DNA of 12,639 nt, from contig NVVG01000048.1 of the NCBI GenBank assembly GCA_002402125.1, forward strand, positions 890-13,528, written 5' to 3'. The notes below the pieces were generated by a model, which made no database searches, was not told where the DNA came from, and saw nothing but the letters and a program-made list of their open reading frames with translations. The DNA is from Moraxellaceae bacterium (GTDB lineage: Bacteria > Pseudomonadota > Gammaproteobacteria > Pseudomonadales > Ketobacteraceae). Below are positions 1 through 6,697 of the stretch, piece after piece (positions within the stretch are counted from its first letter, which is position 1; every line of letters begins with the position of its first letter). The translations under genes were made by a program, and so were the position numbers.

Positions 1-2
1 CC

Positions 3-1037
3 GCAAACATGAAATTGGTCAAGCGGCCGGTTAAATACGCTATCAAGGTTCCGTTTAAAAAAGAACTCAAAAAAGCCAGTTCGATATATAAAGATTTAGA
101 TAATGCTATCAATGCCATGGCTAAACAATTACAAAATCATTCTGCCGTTGATTTGGTCACTACCGTTAACAGCACTAAACAAGTTGTCGGCAGCGTAGTT
201 CGAAATCCTAATGCGATGATTTGGGTAACTAAGATGAAGCATTCAGACACACCGCTTTATCAACATTCAATCAACTGCGCTATTTGGGCGGCTATATTAG
301 GTAGAGAAATCGGATTAGCCATCCCACAAATTGAGGCGTTAACGGCAGGTGTCATGTTGTGTAAAGTTGGACTTTTCATGTTACCTGCGGAAAATGATAA
401 CTCAGTAGAACTATCTGAAATTCGTGAACAACCAATATACAAAAAACATGTGACACTTGCACTCAAACTCATCGGCAAGTCGAAAACGCTCTCTAAAGAA
501 ATCATCGATACTGTGGCCACCCATGAGGAACGTCATAACGGAACAGGGTTTCCGCAACAACTCAGTGAAGGTAACATCCCACTTTTTGGCAGAATTGCAG
601 GTTTGGTGGATTTCTACGAAACCCTAATCAGCAGTCCACTTAACGCCAAACCACTATCACCTTCTCAGGCACTGAGCACAATATACCTAGAGAGGGGCAG
701 TTTTTTTCAGGCAGAACTCGTTGAGTCGTTTATCCAAGCGTTAGGGTTATTTCCACCAGGAACAATAGTGCTGCTTAACAACCAACGTATTGCCGTAGTT
801 ACCAGTAACGAAAAGAACAAACGTCTACAACCTGAAATTATTGTCGTATTAGACGAAAATAAATCACCCACTAAACACCGCACATTGGATCTACAAGCCA
901 TCAACAAACAACACCCTAACGAAAAAATCGAAATAGTACGTTGCTTGCCCGTAGGAAGTTATGGCATTGACATATCAACACTTCACCGCAAGATGCCTTC
1001 TTTTATGTTGGGATTGTTCTCTCAGATTGCGTCATAA
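3..1037 (+). CDS. Degenerate HD-GYP domain protein (5' end probably outside the window)
   Basis: The visible 342 residues (numbered from the ATG at 9) match the C-terminal part of DUF3391-HD-GYP proteins, the family of cyclic-di-GMP phosphodiesterases. Residues 15-75 resemble the linker and helical lead-in, about 76-210 the HD-GYP core, and the rest a C-terminal extension. Key positions differ from active enzymes. The first His is kept (H86), but the metal-binding His-Asp pair (usual LLHDVGK) reads LCKVG, with C118-K119 in its place. The HHERxDGxGYP motif reads HEERHNGTGFP (172-182), losing the second His, changing Asp to Asn and Tyr to Phe. R195 and D201 of the following segment remain. The ATG at 9 has no visible ribosome binding site, and the frame is open to the window edge. 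An N-terminal DUF3391 domain is expected upstream, so the true start is probably missing. Inference: a catalytically impaired member, perhaps a c-di-GMP sensor or partner protein. Confidence 0.8.
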   Translation, partial: ANMKLVKRPVKYAIKVPFKKELKKASSIYKDLDNAINAMAKQLQNHSAVDLVTTVNSTKQVVGSVVRNPNAMIWVTKMKHSDTPLYQHSINCAIWAAILGREIGLAIPQIEALTAGVMLCKVGLFMLPAENDNSVELSEIREQPIYKKHVTLALKLIGKSKTLSKEIIDTVATHEERHNGTGFPQQLSEGNIPLFGRIAGLVDFYETLISSPLNAKPLSPSQALSTIYLERGSFFQAELVESFIQALGLFPPGTIVLLNNQRIAVVTSNEKNKRLQPEIIVVLDENKSPTKHRTLDLQAINKQHPNEKIEIVRCLPVGSYGIDISTLHRKMPSFMLGLFSQIAS

Positions 1038-1063
1038 CCAAGAACGATCATATAGGAGATGTG

Positions 1064-1111
1064 ATGACTAAAACCGAAGGGTTTTGCTCATAGTCATTAG
1101 TCATTAGTCAT
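1064..1111. repeat. Hairpin plus three tandem TAGTCAT copies between convergent genes
   Basis: Three exact tandem copies of the 7-mer TAGTCAT lie at 1091-1111 and include the stop codon of the minus-strand tetR gene (1104-1106). The reverse complement ATGACTA occurs at 1064-1070, followed by AAAACC-GAAG-GGTTTT (1070-1085). The whole can therefore fold as an imperfect hairpin on either strand, in the position of a bidirectional terminator for two convergent genes. There is no strong T-run, so termination is only probable. A nine-codon frame (1064-1093) behind an AGGAG site (1054-1058) also occupies this hairpin. Confidence 0.4.
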
Positions 1112-1745
1112 CATCTTTGTTGCGCTTATTTCCCATCCGAATGCCAATCTCGGCTAAAAAGTCGAAGAATCCATCTTTATCGTCGATAAACTCTTGATAG
1201 AATTTAGAATGATAAAGAGCCACCGCCCCATGGGCTAACGCCCAAGCAGCAAACACATGAAAATAAGCAGGCACATCTTGCAGCTTTCCCTCGCTAATGC
1301 GGGTTTCCACAATAGCGGTTAGCTGATCCATATTGGACGCTCGAATTTCATGCAGGTTTTTAACTAATTCGGGGCAGGACGTTGTATTGGTCAGCTTATG
1401 TTCCAAGCGATCAAATAACGCGTAACGCTCTGGGTCGTTCATTCGAAAACTAAAGTAATCCTTTGCCAGGCGCGCACTATCCTTATCTTCACCATCAACA
1501 AGCCGAATGAACACTTGCGCTAGCTCTTCCTCATAACGAATCATCAACCGTAAGCAGATTTCATCTTTTGTCTCAAAATGCTTGTAGATTGTCCCCTTGC
1601 CGATTCCTACCGCGTCCGCAATCATCTCTACGGTAACTTTATCTTCCCCATGGGAAATAAAAAGCTCCTGAGCTCTCTGTAATATGTCTTCTTCTCTGCG
1701 ACGAAAATCTAGCGTCTTCTGACTCACTTTTTGCAGATCACTCAT
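1104..1745 (-). CDS. TetR/AcrR family transcriptional regulator
   Basis: This 213-residue protein has a typical TetR N-terminal helix-turn-helix domain at about residues 16-62. It includes the RRREEDILQRAQELF helix and the recognition stretch IADAVGIGKGTIYKHFETKDEI. The C-terminal part (about 70-205) is an all-helical ligand and dimerisation domain of unknown ligand. The start at 1745 (MSDLQKV) is preferred over the in-frame ATG six codons upstream because GGAG (1753-1756 on the plus strand as CTCC) sits seven bases before it. A TAA-TGA double stop ends the gene. It is divergent from the PLP enzyme at 1966, with a palindrome and phased repeats between, so control of itself and that neighbour is the natural guess. 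The regulator class is certain; the ligand and targets are not visible. Confidence 0.93.
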   Translation of the reverse strand: MSDLQKVSQKTLDFRRREEDILQRAQELFISHGEDKVTVEMIADAVGIGKGTIYKHFETKDEICLRLMIRYEEELAQVFIRLVDGEDKDSARLAKDYFSFRMNDPERYALFDRLEHKLTNTTSCPELVKNLHEIRASNMDQLTAIVETRISEGKLQDVPAYFHVFAAWALAHGAVALYHSKFYQEFIDDKDGFFDFLAEIGIRMGNKRNKDDD

Positions 1746-1818
1746 TGCAACACTCCAACCCACGTCAATCTGGCATTTTGGGCGATATTATGCTTAATTT
1801 TGTTTCACTTGCCTATGC

Positions 1819-1837
1819 CTAATTCATGTAATATTAG
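1819..1837. promoter_or_regulatory. Candidate operator palindrome, CTAAT-N9-ATTAG
   Basis: CTAAT at 1819-1823 and ATTAG at 1833-1837 form a short inverted repeat with nine bases between, and a further CTAAT follows at 1840-1844. It lies in the divergent region between the tetR gene starting at 1745 and the aminotransferase-fold gene starting at 1966, where a TetR operator would be expected. The arms are short and the region is AT-rich, so chance occurrence is possible. Confidence 0.3.
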
Positions 1838-1879
1838 ACCTAATCTATCAATTCAGCCGACTAACACGCAGGGGCTAGC

Positions 1880-1934
1880 AGCACTTGCATGGCACTTGCA
1901 TGGCACTTGCATGACGCTTGCATTGATCTTACAT
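1880..1934. repeat. 11-bp tandem repeat (GGCACTTGCAT), about five units
   Basis: Two perfect units GGCACTTGCAT stand at 1891-1901 and 1902-1912. They are flanked by a one-mismatch unit (1880-1890), a two-to-three-mismatch unit (1913-1923, ending GCTTGCAT) and a weak unit ending TTACAT (1924-1934). The 11-base period places identical faces about one helical turn apart, as in phased binding-site arrays. It ends 31 bases before the proposed start of the PLP-enzyme gene, so it lies in that gene's promoter or leader region. It could instead be a simple slippage repeat. Confidence 0.75.
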
Positions 1935-1965
1935 GGCCCCACACACGCTTATATACGAGAAAACC

Positions 1966-3084
1966 ATGGATAGTATTCAACAAGAATTCCCTTTAGAGTC
2001 CAATTTATACTATTTGAATCACGCCGCGGTCGCGCCCTGGCCCAAGCGGACAGCGGACGCAATTGCTCAATTTGCTCACGAAAATTGCACTCAGGGCGCA
2101 ACTCATTACCCCAAATGGATGAGAGTTGAACACGTATTACGCAGGCAGCTTAAAACCCTGCTAAATGCAGCCTCCACTGACGAAATCGCCCTACAAAAGA
2201 ACACATCAGAAGGGCTTTCAGCCATCGCTTACGGTATAGACTGGAAACAAGGCGACAGCATTGTCATTACCGACCAAGAGTTCCCTAGCAATCGAATCGT
2301 ATGGGAATCGTTAGCTAACAAAGGGGTCCGGTTAATAACGGCCAAATTGGACAACGACACCCCTACCGACTCCATAATACAAGCCTGTGATGAATCAACC
2401 CGACTGGTCTCTATCAGCTCAGTACAATATGGCACCGGTGTACGAGCGGACCTCAAGCAGATTGGGCAACACTGTAACCAGCACAATATTCTATTTTGTG
2501 TTGATGCCATTCAAAGTCTCGGTATTCTCCCTATGGACGTACAAGACATTGGCTGTGACTTTGTCGTGGCCGACGCCCATAAGTGGATGTTAGGCCCCGA
2601 AGGTATTGCGGTGTTTTATGTTAAAAAATCGGTCATCAACCAACTATCGCTCCAACAATATGGCTGGCATATGATCGAAAACCCTGGCAATTATGACACC
2701 CAGGAATGGGACGTTGCCAAAAGTGCACGCCGCTTTGAATGTGGCAGCCCCAACATGCTGGGCATTCATGGCTTCTCCGCGAGCCTATCGTTGTTATTGG
2801 AGATAGGCATAGACAACGTTGAAAATATGCTGCAAAACAAAATCGACCTATTATTAGAACTGCTGAGGAGCAAGGATGGTATCTCGATACTATCCCCCAC
2901 CGAGAAGGATCAACGCGCAGGGATTGTCACCTTTACTAGCGACAAAATAGACTCTGTCACCTTACATCAACAACTGATGAAGCAGAATGTAATATGCGCT
3001 TATCGAGGGGGGGGTGTGAGGTTTTCACCACATTTTTATACGCCTGATGGCGTTTTAGTTAATGCGACTAAACTGATACCATAG
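1966..3084 (+). CDS. Aminotransferase class V-fold PLP-dependent enzyme
   Basis: This 372-residue protein belongs to the fold-type I class V group (cysteine desulfurases, isopenicillin N epimerase, C-S lyases, kynureninase). The PLP-binding lysine is K206 in ADAHKWMLGPEG. D180 and Q183 in VDAIQSLG are the usual contacts to the cofactor ring. NTSEGLS (79-85) fits the phosphate-binding region, and RFSPHFY (352-358) the C-terminal substrate Arg region. The start MDSIQQEF at 1966 is chosen because homologous N-termini begin shortly before the YLNHAA motif and GAGA lies five bases upstream. An in-frame ATG at 1933 lies in the tandem-repeat region. The next gene follows after 25 bases, suggesting an operon. 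A run of eight G at 3007-3014 encodes part of RGGGVR near the C-terminus; the frame is intact here. The reaction cannot be decided from the sequence; the AHKWMLGP form is closer to epimerase/lyase-like members than to SufS/IscS. Confidence 0.88.
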   Translation: MDSIQQEFPLESNLYYLNHAAVAPWPKRTADAIAQFAHENCTQGATHYPKWMRVEHVLRRQLKTLLNAASTDEIALQKNTSEGLSAIAYGIDWKQGDSIVITDQEFPSNRIVWESLANKGVRLITAKLDNDTPTDSIIQACDESTRLVSISSVQYGTGVRADLKQIGQHCNQHNILFCVDAIQSLGILPMDVQDIGCDFVVADAHKWMLGPEGIAVFYVKKSVINQLSLQQYGWHMIENPGNYDTQEWDVAKSARRFECGSPNMLGIHGFSASLSLLLEIGIDNVENMLQNKIDLLLELLRSKDGISILSPTEKDQRAGIVTFTSDKIDSVTLHQQLMKQNVICAYRGGGVRFSPHFYTPDGVLVNATKLIP

Positions 3085-3109
3085 CTAAAACAATACCAAG
3101 GTAAGCCTC

Positions 3110-4018
3110 ATGACCCTACTGCATAAGCTATTGAGCCTATTAATCGATTGGTTATCCAAGTCAACAGAGCCAAAAGATGCTCTGCTAAGCGACTTTGACC
3201 GTATTCGAGAAGAACTCAAACCTTGCGACGTATTACTCGTAGAAGGTCGCAGCAAGGCTGACAGCGTACTCAAATCAGTATGCAGTAGCGAATGGTCACA
3301 TGCAGCGCTTTATATCGGCCGTCTCATTGATCTCGAAGATAAAGACCTAAGAACACGTATTACTAACTTGTTTGATTTCGAACCTGACATTCCACTTATC
3401 ATTGAAACACGACTTGGGCAAGGCACGGTCGTCAACCAGCTGGACTCGTTAGAGCGAGAACACATGCGAATTTGCCGCCCCAAAGGGCTTGCAGAAAAAG
3501 ATGCCCAACAAGTGATTCGCTATGCCATCAGCCGCATTGGCAGCCACACGAAGGTCATTCAGCTATTTGATTTAATGCGTTTTTTTATAACTTGGTCATT
3601 AATACCCCATAATTGGCGGTTCTCCCTGTTTAAATATGCTGCCGGTCAGCACACCAAGAACACCAGCGCGAGCCTTATTGCCGAGGGATTTGATTTCGTT
3701 CAATTTCCAATTCTGCCATTGGTGAAAAAAACCGGTAACAATGGCGTGCAGCTGTTTCGCAGGAGACAAGAACTGTGTTTCCCCACCGACTTTGATCGAT
3801 CACCCTACTTTGATATCGTCAAATACCCCTTTATTGACTTCGCAAACCACACCAAAGCCGATCTACTTCCCTGGAAGGGTAACGGTGTAGTATCCGGTGA
3901 AAGCGCCGAATACCTGAGTGACTCACGCGCAAAAACGCTAACCTCAACGGTTAATTCAAAAGAGCCCTCTTCAATTACTTCAATAAATCATAAAAAAATT
4001 ACGGATAGTAATAAATGA
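3110..4018 (+). CDS. YiiX/YebB-like NlpC/P60 superfamily protein, nucleophile Cys replaced by Ser
   Basis: The 302-residue product matches the circularly permuted papain-fold group often called YiiX/YebB-like or 'lipo-like' proteins. CDVLLVEGRSKADSVLK (39-55) and EWSHAALYIG (61-70) are the family's first strands, with catalytic His H64. The second part, TSASLIAEGFDFVQFPIL (185-202), corresponds to the block that normally reads CSxLIAxAF. Here S186 stands where the catalytic Cys is expected, and HT (146-147) replaces the usual Tyr-Asp. A hydrophobic stretch at 3-14 may be a membrane-facing helix but is not a clear signal peptide. The last 45 residues are Ser/Thr/Lys-rich and look disordered. 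AAGG before the ATG at 3110 serves as the ribosome site. It follows the PLP enzyme by 25 bases and is probably co-transcribed. Fold assignment is firm; whether it is an enzyme, a Ser-type variant or a lipid-binding protein is open. Confidence 0.8.
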   Translation: MTLLHKLLSLLIDWLSKSTEPKDALLSDFDRIREELKPCDVLLVEGRSKADSVLKSVCSSEWSHAALYIGRLIDLEDKDLRTRITNLFDFEPDIPLIIETRLGQGTVVNQLDSLEREHMRICRPKGLAEKDAQQVIRYAISRIGSHTKVIQLFDLMRFFITWSLIPHNWRFSLFKYAAGQHTKNTSASLIAEGFDFVQFPILPLVKKTGNNGVQLFRRRQELCFPTDFDRSPYFDIVKYPFIDFANHTKADLLPWKGNGVVSGESAEYLSDSRAKTLTSTVNSKEPSSITSINHKKITDSNK

Positions 4019-4184
4019 GACCTAGATCACGCTACACCTAACCGTCTGATTTAACTGACAATGCGTTCATGATATAGCCTTTTATGCTTTTCCAACCCGT
4101 TTTAAGCACAAATCTATTTAATAAATATCACAAATAAACTGGATGTTTTCCAGATATTGCCAATAATTAACTTTACCGGTGCTA

Positions 4185-4319
4185 CTCACTCTCCCCCGAA
4201 TGTGAGCTAGTTATTGGTTGGGTTGCGAAAGCAGTCTAGATACGCGAGGATCGCGTATCACATTTAACTCCTATTGGTCTTAACCCGAAGCCTCCCCCAA
4301 GGCTCTCGGGTTTTTTTTT
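4185..4319 (+). ncRNA. Candidate small RNA with three hairpins and C-rich loops
   Basis: The 358-base region 4019-4376 holds no credible gene but shows three consecutive hairpins. CTCAC/GTGAG (4185-4189 with 4202-4206) encloses a loop containing CTCCCCC. A perfect 9-bp stem, GATACGCGA/TCGCGTATC (4239-4247 with 4251-4259), has a GGA loop. The third is a terminator stem whose loop again lies in a CTCCCCC stretch (4292-4298). An unpaired AACTCCT (4266-4272) lies between the last two. C-rich or CTCCT single strands can pair with ribosome binding sites, and GGA in a hairpin loop is the type of site bound by CsrA/RsmA proteins. I see no convincing promoter; TTGCCA at 4157-4162 is a possible -35 without a good -10. 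It may equally be the 3' untranslated region of the gene ending at 4018. No known RNA family was recognised. Confidence 0.33.
4284..4319 (+). terminator. Rho-independent terminator
   Basis: CCCGA-AGCCT (4284-4293) pairs with AGGCT-c-TCGGG (4300-4310), a 10-bp stem with one bulged C and a six-base loop. Nine T follow at 4311-4319. It works on the plus strand only; the reverse direction has no T-run. It ends transcription from the operon at 1966-4018 or from the candidate small RNA. Confidence 0.9.
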
Positions 4320-4376
4320 GCGTGTTAGTCTTTTGGCGTGTTAGAACAAGGTCTTATTGGGTTATTAAGATAAGGG

Positions 4377-4949
4377 CTAACATCTCTCAATTTGAATCAA
4401 CTCACTATCGATTGCTGTCATCAATGGCTGAACCAATTCTGAGGGTGAGCTGAACCACGTATCTGCATCACTTGGTAGAATAAACACCGGCATGCGTTTA
4501 TGTATCTCTAGGCATTTCTGATTGGGGTGAGTGGTTAGCGTTACCAATTGACTGGTATCATCACCAGTGAACCAAATCCCCGCCATCAAGAACGGGTGGC
4601 CTTCTGCATGGGTAAATGAGTACTGCTGCTTCCGTACCCCTCCCTCATCTTTCCATTCATACCAGCCAGTACAAGGCACCAGACAGCGATGCATGGCAAA
4701 GGCATTCTTGAAGGTTTTCTTTGACGCCGCTGTTTCGGCTTGGGCATTGATGATGAGTTTCTTCGACCAAGCGGGTTTAATGCCCCAGGCTAGATCAAGT
4801 TGCGATAAGGATTCATCCATACGGGAGATTGTTGCAACCTGCTGTGTCGGTCGCAAATCCGTATTCGTATCTGCATTAAATGACATGCCGAAATAGTCAT
4901 TTATCCATTGCATCAGTGGATCACCCATTATGTTTAGTCGACCGCACAT
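4377..4949 (-). CDS. SOS response-associated peptidase (SRAP/HMCES/YedK family)
   Basis: The 190-residue protein has all the hallmarks of the SRAP family, which covalently traps abasic sites in single-stranded DNA through the N-terminal cysteine. C2 follows directly after Met (MCGRLN). The active-site residues correspond to N68 in INAQAET, E98 in GWYEW and H150 in IHKRMPV. The usual NARAET reads NAQAET here. Length is slightly short for the family, but all core blocks are present, so it looks intact. AAGGGAG ends four bases before the ATG. It is a single-gene unit with no obvious LexA box (CTGT-N8-ACAG) upstream. A small hairpin GGCAGT/ACTGCC (4974-4991) lies 24 bases before the start. Function is DNA repair, independent of its neighbours. 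Confidence 0.95.
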   Translation of the reverse strand: MCGRLNIMGDPLMQWINDYFGMSFNADTNTDLRPTQQVATISRMDESLSQLDLAWGIKPAWSKKLIINAQAETAASKKTFKNAFAMHRCLVPCTGWYEWKDEGGVRKQQYSFTHAEGHPFLMAGIWFTGDDTSQLVTLTTHPNQKCLEIHKRMPVFILPSDADTWFSSPSELVQPLMTAIDSELIQIERC

Positions 4950-4973
4950 AACGCTCCCTTATTTAGCCATGTA

Positions 4974-4991
4974 GGCAGTAACCTCACTGCC
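4974..4991. promoter_or_regulatory. Small palindrome upstream of the SRAP gene
   Basis: GGCAGT at 4974-4979 and ACTGCC at 4986-4991 form a perfect 6-bp inverted repeat with a six-base centre. It lies 24 bases upstream of the SRAP start codon, where an operator or leader hairpin could sit. Evidence is the symmetry alone. Confidence 0.25.
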
Positions 4992-5101
4992 CACCCAACC
5001 TCCATTGTCCACCTTTTTCACTTCCGCTCCAACTTCTTTTAGATCGATAAGAGCCAAGGAAACTAAACCTTCAGACCAACGCCCAATTACAGTAGCTTAA
5101 T

Positions 5102-5140
5102 GCCACTGTTTGTTCCTAGGTTTTAGAAAAAAACAGTGGC
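5102..5140 (-). terminator. Inverted repeat after the P450 gene, probable transcript end
   Basis: GCCACTGTTT (5102-5111) and AAACAGTGGC (5131-5140) are perfect 10-bp complements with a 19-base loop, starting seven bases beyond the P450 stop codon. In the minus-strand transcript the U-rich part lies inside the stem and loop rather than after it. It is therefore not a canonical intrinsic terminator, but it is well placed to end or stabilise the P450 mRNA. Confidence 0.5.
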
Positions 5141-5146
5141 TCAATA

Positions 5147-6520
5147 CTACCGTTTGATCAGCATTATTGGCATATTATCAGCGGGTTTTGGTAGCGGAAG
5201 TGACTGCATGTAGGGTTCTTTCTTATGCCGAGATTCAAAATCAAACTTCAACATAAACTTATACATGAAACATTTATATTCCATCTGGGAGAAATGCATC
5301 CCTATGCACTTATGTGCACCGCCTCCAAAGGGGTGGAAAATAAAAGAATGCTTCTTATGCTCTGCCCGCTCTGGCGAGAATCGGTCCGGGTCAAACTTAG
5401 TAGGCTCCGTCCAATACTCTTCCATCCAGTGACTAAAGCGAGGCAAGTTGTATACCATGGTATGGGCTGGAATGATGTGTCCCGCCATTTCTACCTCACG
5501 AATGGTTCGTCGAGGTACCATAGGAACTGAAGGTCTCATACGTTGCACTTCGTTAAATACCTGTTGCATATATGTCATAATGTTTAGATCATCATAATCC
5601 AATGTGTCCTTACCCAGGGCTTTACATTCTTGATATAGTCTTTCTTTGACTTCAGGATTGCGTGCTAAATAATAGATAGTATGGGTAACTGCTGCGGTAG
5701 TGGTGTCATGCGCGGCAAATAGCAAGAAACTCATTTGATTTGAAACTTCTTCATCGGTGAAAAAATTTCCGTTCTCATCCTTCTCACGACATAAATGACT
5801 TAGCATATCTAGACCATCGCCATTTCGTTTTTTAGCGACTAGTTTACCAAAATATTTCTGCAGAAAATTTCTGCCTTTTATCCCTTTATAGTAGATAAAA
5901 CCCGGCAGATTAATCGGAAAGATATACATCATGCCGTTAACACAATTGGTAAAAGCCCTGTTGATTTTTTTGAAATCCCCTCCATCCTTCTTTTCACCAA
6001 TGAAAATCTCTGCTGCCACTTCAAGTAGCAGATCTTTAATATGCCCGAAGAATTTAATCTCCGACCCAACGTCCGCTTCCCAGCTCGTTAGTGTACGGTC
6101 ATAAATATTGTTTATTCCCCTTGTGTAATGCTTTAAAGCATCAAATTTGAAGGCAGACTGAAAAATTCGCCGTTGATGCTTGTGGTGCTCAAAATCCTCC
6201 ATAATAAGACTTCCGGGAAAGAAAGATGCCACTCGGTCCATAAAGCCCATCCGCGAGGAAAAATTACGACCAGAGTCCACTAAGATTTGTTGCGCTAGGT
6301 CTGGGCCTAATGCGATGACACCCCGAGAGCCAAAAGTATTTACACGAGACAATAGACCGTATTTTTCATTCTGCGCTCGTGCCCAAACAAAGGGGTCTTT
6401 GAGGAAGGATATTGAGTGACCAATTAGAGGTAGGCCATAATCACCAGGAATATTACCTAGATCTTGGTTATTAGGTTCGTGGATATAATCGTTATAATTT
6501 GTTGGGTCTTTAGCGGCCAT
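5147..6520 (-). CDS. Cytochrome P450
   Basis: The 457-residue protein is a complete cytochrome P450 monooxygenase. The I-helix oxygen-activation motif is AAHDTTT (269-275, acid-alcohol pair D272/T273). The K-helix EXXR is EVQR (324-327), the PERF-type motif is PDRF (378-381), and the haem loop is FGGGAHKCIG (398-407) with thiolate ligand C405. There is no membrane anchor; the Pro-rich entry GDYGLPLIGH (26-35) starts the soluble fold. The sequence resembles bacterial relatives of the CYP51/CYP26/CYP120 type more than the class I camphor type; that is my reading, not a search. AAGAG lies about six bases before the ATG. It is divergent from a Rieske oxygenase, with matching operators between, so both may oxidise one lipophilic substrate. 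No ferredoxin or reductase gene is in the window, so electrons must come from elsewhere. Confidence 0.97.
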   Translation of the reverse strand: MAAKDPTNYNDYIHEPNNQDLGNIPGDYGLPLIGHSISFLKDPFVWARAQNEKYGLLSRVNTFGSRGVIALGPDLAQQILVDSGRNFSSRMGFMDRVASFFPGSLIMEDFEHHKHQRRIFQSAFKFDALKHYTRGINNIYDRTLTSWEADVGSEIKFFGHIKDLLLEVAAEIFIGEKKDGGDFKKINRAFTNCVNGMMYIFPINLPGFIYYKGIKGRNFLQKYFGKLVAKKRNGDGLDMLSHLCREKDENGNFFTDEEVSNQMSFLLFAAHDTTTAAVTHTIYYLARNPEVKERLYQECKALGKDTLDYDDLNIMTYMQQVFNEVQRMRPSVPMVPRRTIREVEMAGHIIPAHTMVYNLPRFSHWMEEYWTEPTKFDPDRFSPERAEHKKHSFIFHPFGGGAHKCIGMHFSQMEYKCFMYKFMLKFDFESRHKKEPYMQSLPLPKPADNMPIMLIKR

Positions 6521-6550
6521 ATTTTTCTCTTATTACAAAAAAAATCAAAT

Positions 6551-6579
6551 AGTGTAGATGTTGATATACGAAAAGATAA
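6551..6579 (-). promoter_or_regulatory. Candidate sigma-70 promoter of the P450 gene
   Basis: Read on the minus strand, TTATCT (6579-6574) and TACACT (6556-6551) are separated by 17 bases and lie about 30 bases upstream of the P450 ATG. The -10 matches the consensus at four positions and the -35 at three. The -35 overlaps the palindrome at 6575-6590, which would give repression by occlusion. Confidence 0.45.
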
Positions 6580-6590
6580 CGGCTATTATC
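6575..6590. promoter_or_regulatory. Operator 1, GATAACGGCTATTATC
   Basis: This 16-bp site has symmetric ends GATAA/TTATC. Its reverse complement recurs with one mismatch at 6609-6624, and a 13/16 match stands before the second tetR gene (7847-7862). It overlaps the likely -35 of the P450 promoter. Inference: binding site of the TetR protein encoded at 7898. Confidence 0.6.
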
Positions 6591-6592
6591 AT

Positions 6593-6634
6593 TACCGCCG
6601 ATGGTAACGATAATAACCGTTATCATCGGCGGTA
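6593..6634. promoter_or_regulatory. Operator 2 within a 42-bp palindrome before the Rieske gene
   Basis: GATAATAACCGTTATC (6609-6624) is the second copy of the operator, in inverted orientation and 34 bp centre to centre from the first. It sits inside a larger palindrome. TACCGCCGATGGTAACG (6593-6609) pairs with 6618-6634 over 17 positions with one G/T mismatch around an eight-base centre. On RNA this would be a stable hairpin, so the element could act both as a protein-binding site and in the leader of the Rieske gene starting at 6698. Confidence 0.6.
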
Positions 6635-6697
6635 CGCAACAAAAAGTTATAGCACCTCACAGCGCCCCCACTACACAGCTCCATAGGTATAATCATA

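Noticed and set aside
1889..1912. Sigma-54 (-24/-12) promoter in the TGGCACTTGCATGGCA repeats
   Set aside because: TGGCAC fits the -24 box, but the base pattern at the proper -12 distance is TGGCA rather than TTGCA, and the resemblance is a by-product of the 11-bp repeat.
1880..1934. CRISPR-like array
   Set aside because: Units are 11 bp and directly adjacent, with no spacers and no cas genes.
1731..1973. Small ORF of 80 codons across the tetR/PLP-enzyme intergenic region
   Set aside because: It runs through the tandem repeat, giving a repetitive Leu/His-rich product, overlaps both neighbours and has no family likeness.
4567..4896. 109-codon ORF opposite the SRAP gene
   Set aside because: It is antisense to a fully conserved SRAP gene and has no recognisable domain.
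4950..5146. LexA/SOS box upstream of the SRAP gene
   Set aside because: No CTGT-N8-ACAG arrangement was found; the CACTGTTT/AAACAGTG arms are much too far apart.
5225..5530. 101-codon ORF opposite the P450 haem-binding region
   Set aside because: It is an antisense shadow of a conserved coding region.
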